From Thiothrix winogradskyi (GTDB lineage: Bacteria; Pseudomonadota; Gammaproteobacteria; Thiotrichales; Thiotrichaceae): DNA of 64,000 nucleotides. Under the pieces are notes generated by a model. It saw only the letters and a list, made by a program, of their open reading frames with translations. It was not told the origin of the DNA and did no database searches. The DNA lies in the NCBI RefSeq assembly GCF_021650935.1, contig NZ_CP091244.1, positions 3,224,001 to 3,288,000 of the forward strand, given 5' to 3'. Positions 60,875 through 64,000 of this stretch are shown here, piece by piece. Made by a program: the position numbers and the translations under genes. Each line of letters starts with the position of its first letter. Positions within the stretch are counted from its first letter, which is position 1.

Positions 60875-63800
60875 TTATCGCACCTGCGCCGTAATCCGTA
60901 ACTGCCGATGCCCCGCAGCAGCCAACCAGCCCACCTGCCACACCCCCGTCAGCGGATCGTATTCCCCCAACGGACTCGCACTCTGGAACGCCAAACCAGC
61001 AGGCAACAGATCGTGAATTTGCACGCCGTTCGCGTCATGCGCCCCCGTATTGCTGACCACCAACGTATACACCACCGCCTCACCCCGCTTTACCGCTGGC
61101 TTATTCACGCTTTTGCTCAAACTCAAATCGGTTTGCTGGGGCAAGGTCAAACCCAAATCCCACGAATTCGCGTGTGCGCCCGCCACCAACGCAAACACCG
61201 GCGTTTTGCCGGTCGCATCCGCATCACTATCGGTTTGCGGATTACCACTCATGCCACTGGCAGTTGGCACATACCCCGCAGGAAAACCACTAAACACCAA
61301 GTAATAATCACCGGGCAACACGGACTCAAACCCATACAGCCCCGCCGCATTCGTCTGAGTACTCGCCACCAACGCCCCATCAGCAGAATGCAACGCCACC
61401 GCCACCCCCGCGACTCCCGTTTCATCGGCATCCTGCACCCCATCACCGTTGGCATCCCACCACACCCTATCGCCCAAGGATGCAGGCAGCGTAACACCCA
61501 GATCATAACCCGCCGTCATGCTCCCCGCCGCGCCCGAACGCGCTTCATCAATACCTTGCAGCGGTATTCCTGCCAGCGGATTACCTGCCAAATAATTATC
61601 CGGCTTATCCAGTGCAATGCGGTAAACCGTATCAGGCGACAAGCCCCACATAGCGTAATACCCAGCAGCATCTGTCACCGTTTCTGCCACCAACGTTGCG
61701 CCGTCATACACCCGCACGGTCACGCCTTCGATTGCCGCTTCATCCGCTGTTTTTTGCTTATCGCCATTGTCATCAAACCACACCGTGCCACTCAAGCCTG
61801 CCACCGCTGCGGTATCCACCATCACCAACCCCACTTTGGGTGGCTCAGTCGTTAACAAAGTTTCAGTGGTTTTGGTAACGGTATCGTAATAACTCGCTGT
61901 ATAGGCAAAGCTATTCCATGCAATGCTGCCACTCGCAGGCGTTGATTCACTCGCTAATTGCCGCACCGGCACAGTGATGCGTAGCTTTTCCCCCGGCTGC
62001 AAACCACCACTTGGCACAGCCGTAAACTGAAATTCGGCATTATTTGCCGCGTATTGCACCCCAGCAGGCACTTCACCCGCCGTCAATGCCGTCACCGCAC
62101 CATCACTGGCAATCCGTTGCAGGCTAATCTCACCCGCCAGCACCAAACTCCACTGCGAGCCACGCGCTCCGCCTGTTACCAACGCAGTATCGCCCACAAC
62201 GGGCAAAACATCGCGCACATCCACTTGCGTATTCGTCACATTGCCGGTGTTGCGAATTTCCAGCACATACGTTCCCGCCCCGTTCAACCCCGTCTTGCCC
62301 GTATTCGGAAAACGGCTCAATGCGCTGTCCAGCTCACCCTGTACCCACTTCACGCTATCCAAGGTCGTCAATTGCGGCACACTAAAATTCATATTGCTGG
62401 AACGGCAAAATGCCCGCGCAGTCTTGCCCGCATCCGCACCGTTTACGCACGTCACTTGCGGGTAATCGCCCGTCGAAAACTGCGCCACATTGGTCACAAC
62501 CGTTCCCGCCAACACACCGGGGCGAATTCTCGCACTGAAATACACCGCCATGCCCGTATCTGACAACCCCACTGGCAACTGACAACCGGGGAATTCCCAG
62601 CGCAATTTCACCCGCCCATCCGCCTGCACGGTACGGCTGAAACGCGGTATCTGACACGCCGTTTGTTCCGTCGTTACCCCATTACTCGGCACGGCAACTC
62701 GCCACCAATTGCCCGCCTGCCCTGTGACATAATCCAAACTCGCAGGCAACACATCTTCCAAAATCGGGTATTGCGTACCGGTTCCCGATAATTCATCCAC
62801 CGCCAACGAGACGCGATAGACGTAATCATTGCTGGCGGGTGCAGGCGCGACAACTGGCTTCCAAGCGGGTACGGCATACACCACCGTCGAACCATCCGGT
62901 GACACCACACCGCCCGTCGGAGTAATTTTGCTAAGGCTCAAAATCGGCTCGCCCTGCCCCACTACTGGCACCAGCGGCGCACAGCTTATGCCATGCAACG
63001 ACGATTCCACGCAATTGCGCAAGCCATCACCCACATAATCCGCATCCACCACCAGCCGCACATCCAGCGTTTGTTTGGCAAGGTTCGCGCTCACTGCCCA
63101 ACGCAAACGCTTGATGGATGTCACCAACATCCCCGACGGCAAGCGCGTTGACACACACCCGGTCGGATTCCCCGCTGCATCGTGCAAATTACCCGCCCGT
63201 CCTGCGGCGAATTCCGCTTCCGCCCAATCCGAGACTGGCAAATTCAAGGGGTGAAACGCCCCCGTAGCCGTGGCACTGCAATCCACTTCCGGGTAGTTCA
63301 TCAATTTAGGGGTATTCGACGCAGTTGCCAGCAACACTTGCGTTCCTGCTGGCAGCGTTTCCACTACCGTGTAAGCACTGGTGCTAGTGGGCAAATTCAC
63401 GCTCCAACGTTCCAAACCACCCGGCTGTACAAAAGCCGCGCTGCCTGTTTTCGTAAAACCGGGGCTGGGTGCAGGTGGTGGAGTCGGGCATGGCGCATCA
63501 ATTCCCGCTGGCACGCTAACATCCGGTGCAATCGAAGTCGTCGTTACCCCAGCACTCGCCGCGCTTGCCACATTGCTGACGACGGCTGGCGGTGCGGCAC
63601 TTCCACAAGTTGGAAATTTCACCTGTACTTTGAGAATCCCCGTCGAACCTGCGGCTAAGCCATCGGCTGGCACGCCTTCCGGCAAACTCTCAACCGGCGT
63701 GGCTAAGCGCCAGCTTACGGTTTTATCGACAACAGTGACGGCTGCCACACTACCCCCCATCGGGGTATAACTGACAATTTTCAATGGAGCAGGCACGGTG

Positions 63801-64000
63801 TCGGTAATGCTAGGGGCTGCACAATACAGCTCGGTCATACTTGCGCACCGGTAACGCAGGGTATACGTGAACGTTTCACCCGCCTGAGGTGTGACAGTAC
63901 TCACCTGCTTGCTGATCAATAAATCTGAACCCGCTGCGAACACAGGTTGTCCACCCACCAGCGAAAATAATGCAATCCCTACCCACGCCCAAAACACTAT
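60875..64000 (-). CDS. Large secreted DUF11 / SdrD B-domain surface protein (5' end at window edge)
   Basis: At least 1040 aa. The frame remains open to the last base; a GTG at 63997 could start it, but the true start may lie outside. The N-terminal signal segment is WVGIALFSLVGGQPVFAAG. Several beta-sandwich DUF11-like domains follow, with pairs of Cys (RCASMTELYCAA). Then come two SdrD B-type domains, LSGTVWFDDNGDKQKTADE (about 734-837) and LGDRVWWDANGDGVQDADE (about 838-952), and a final DUF11 domain (953-1040). The DxNGDG loops suggest calcium binding. There is no C-terminal sorting signal or transmembrane anchor, so it is secreted or held by partners. Adhesin or surface-fibre function is inference. 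Confidence 0.88.
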   Translation of the reverse strand: MVFWAWVGIALFSLVGGQPVFAAGSDLLISKQVSTVTPQAGETFTYTLRYRCASMTELYCAAPSITDTVPAPLKIVSYTPMGGSVAAVTVVDKTVSWRLATPVESLPEGVPADGLAAGSTGILKVQVKFPTCGSAAPPAVVSNVASAASAGVTTTSIAPDVSVPAGIDAPCPTPPPAPSPGFTKTGSAAFVQPGGLERWSVNLPTSTSAYTVVETLPAGTQVLLATASNTPKLMNYPEVDCSATATGAFHPLNLPVSDWAEAEFAAGRAGNLHDAAGNPTGCVSTRLPSGMLVTSIKRLRWAVSANLAKQTLDVRLVVDADYVGDGLRNCVESSLHGISCAPLVPVVGQGEPILSLSKITPTGGVVSPDGSTVVYAVPAWKPVVAPAPASNDYVYRVSLAVDELSGTGTQYPILEDVLPASLDYVTGQAGNWWRVAVPSNGVTTEQTACQIPRFSRTVQADGRVKLRWEFPGCQLPVGLSDTGMAVYFSARIRPGVLAGTVVTNVAQFSTGDYPQVTCVNGADAGKTARAFCRSSNMNFSVPQLTTLDSVKWVQGELDSALSRFPNTGKTGLNGAGTYVLEIRNTGNVTNTQVDVRDVLPVVGDTALVTGGARGSQWSLVLAGEISLQRIASDGAVTALTAGEVPAGVQYAANNAEFQFTAVPSGGLQPGEKLRITVPVRQLASESTPASGSIAWNSFAYTASYYDTVTKTTETLLTTEPPKVGLVMVDTAAVAGLSGTVWFDDNGDKQKTADEAAIEGVTVRVYDGATLVAETVTDAAGYYAMWGLSPDTVYRIALDKPDNYLAGNPLAGIPLQGIDEARSGAAGSMTAGYDLGVTLPASLGDRVWWDANGDGVQDADETGVAGVAVALHSADGALVASTQTNAAGLYGFESVLPGDYYLVFSGFPAGYVPTASGMSGNPQTDSDADATGKTPVFALVAGAHANSWDLGLTLPQQTDLSLSKSVNKPAVKRGEAVVYTLVVSNTGAHDANGVQIHDLLPAGLAFQSASPLGEYDPLTGVWQVGWLAAAGHRQLRITAQVR

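Overview
The window looks like chromosomal DNA of a gammaproteobacterium with about 50% GC. Two conserved gene neighbourhoods support this: ygfB-pepP-ubiH next to zapA and a 6S RNA, and ybeZ-ybeY-corC-lnt. The other content (cbb3 oxidase under an FNR-type box, an exosortase H pair, a DsrE-like protein, a DnaB intein) would fit the Thiothrix/Thiotrichales group, but that placement is inference from gene content, not a measured phylogeny.

Layout. 0-1.1 kb: a minus-strand cassette running off the left edge. A DUF6174 protein ends in two copies of TTLA(L/I)GEEDGG, and a new gene starts 12 bp after its stop. The repeats match the TTxxxxEE core of plesiocin-type graspetides (omega-ester peptides made by ATP-grasp ligases). 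This is the most novel item in the window. 1.3-10.3 kb: a helical-repeat protein, a TM-helix channel-like protein, an inner-membrane OmpA-domain protein, an IS982-family element with exact 7-bp target duplications and a frameshifted transposase, a Spy/CpxP-like protein with a BaeSR-like two-component system, and an SH3-like membrane protein. 10.4-15.7 kb: alr, intein-containing dnaB, and rplI-rpsR-rpsF with a clear sigma-70 promoter. 15.9-20.4 kb: a protein kinase, a small membrane protein, exosortase H and its partner, then a secreted DMFase-like protein with a GlyGly-CTERM-type tail. 20.4-28.9 kb: dGTPase-like protein, YihY, a haem-oxygenase-fold oxidase, a 923-aa subtilase with an unassigned C-terminal half, and a DUF2235 hydrolase.

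29-42 kb: NarL-type two-component pair, bioA, lytic transglycosylase, 2OG oxygenase, ubiH, an unusual thermolysin-like protease, pepP, ygfB, a coiled-coil protein, zapA, 6S RNA, DsrE-like protein, CbiX-like chelatase, desaturase and Nudix hydrolase. 43-51 kb: a GGA-rich hairpin region, an Aap-type amino-acid ABC transporter and the ybeZ-ybeY-corC-lnt block. 51-55 kb: a FIST sensor coupled to a hybrid histidine kinase (NosP-like arrangement), and murB. 55-64 kb: ccoNOQP, dgkA, a SEC-C protein, an EamA transporter and a large DUF11/SdrD-B-domain surface protein cut by the right edge.

Genes that appear to work together: precursor plus the edge gene (peptide modification); BaeSR plus Spy-like protein (envelope stress); XrtH plus its partner (C-terminal sorting); FIST protein plus hybrid kinase (ligand sensing); ccoNOQP under oxygen control; YbeZ/YbeY in RNA processing with CorC and Lnt in the envelope. 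I found no tRNA, rRNA or CRISPR array.
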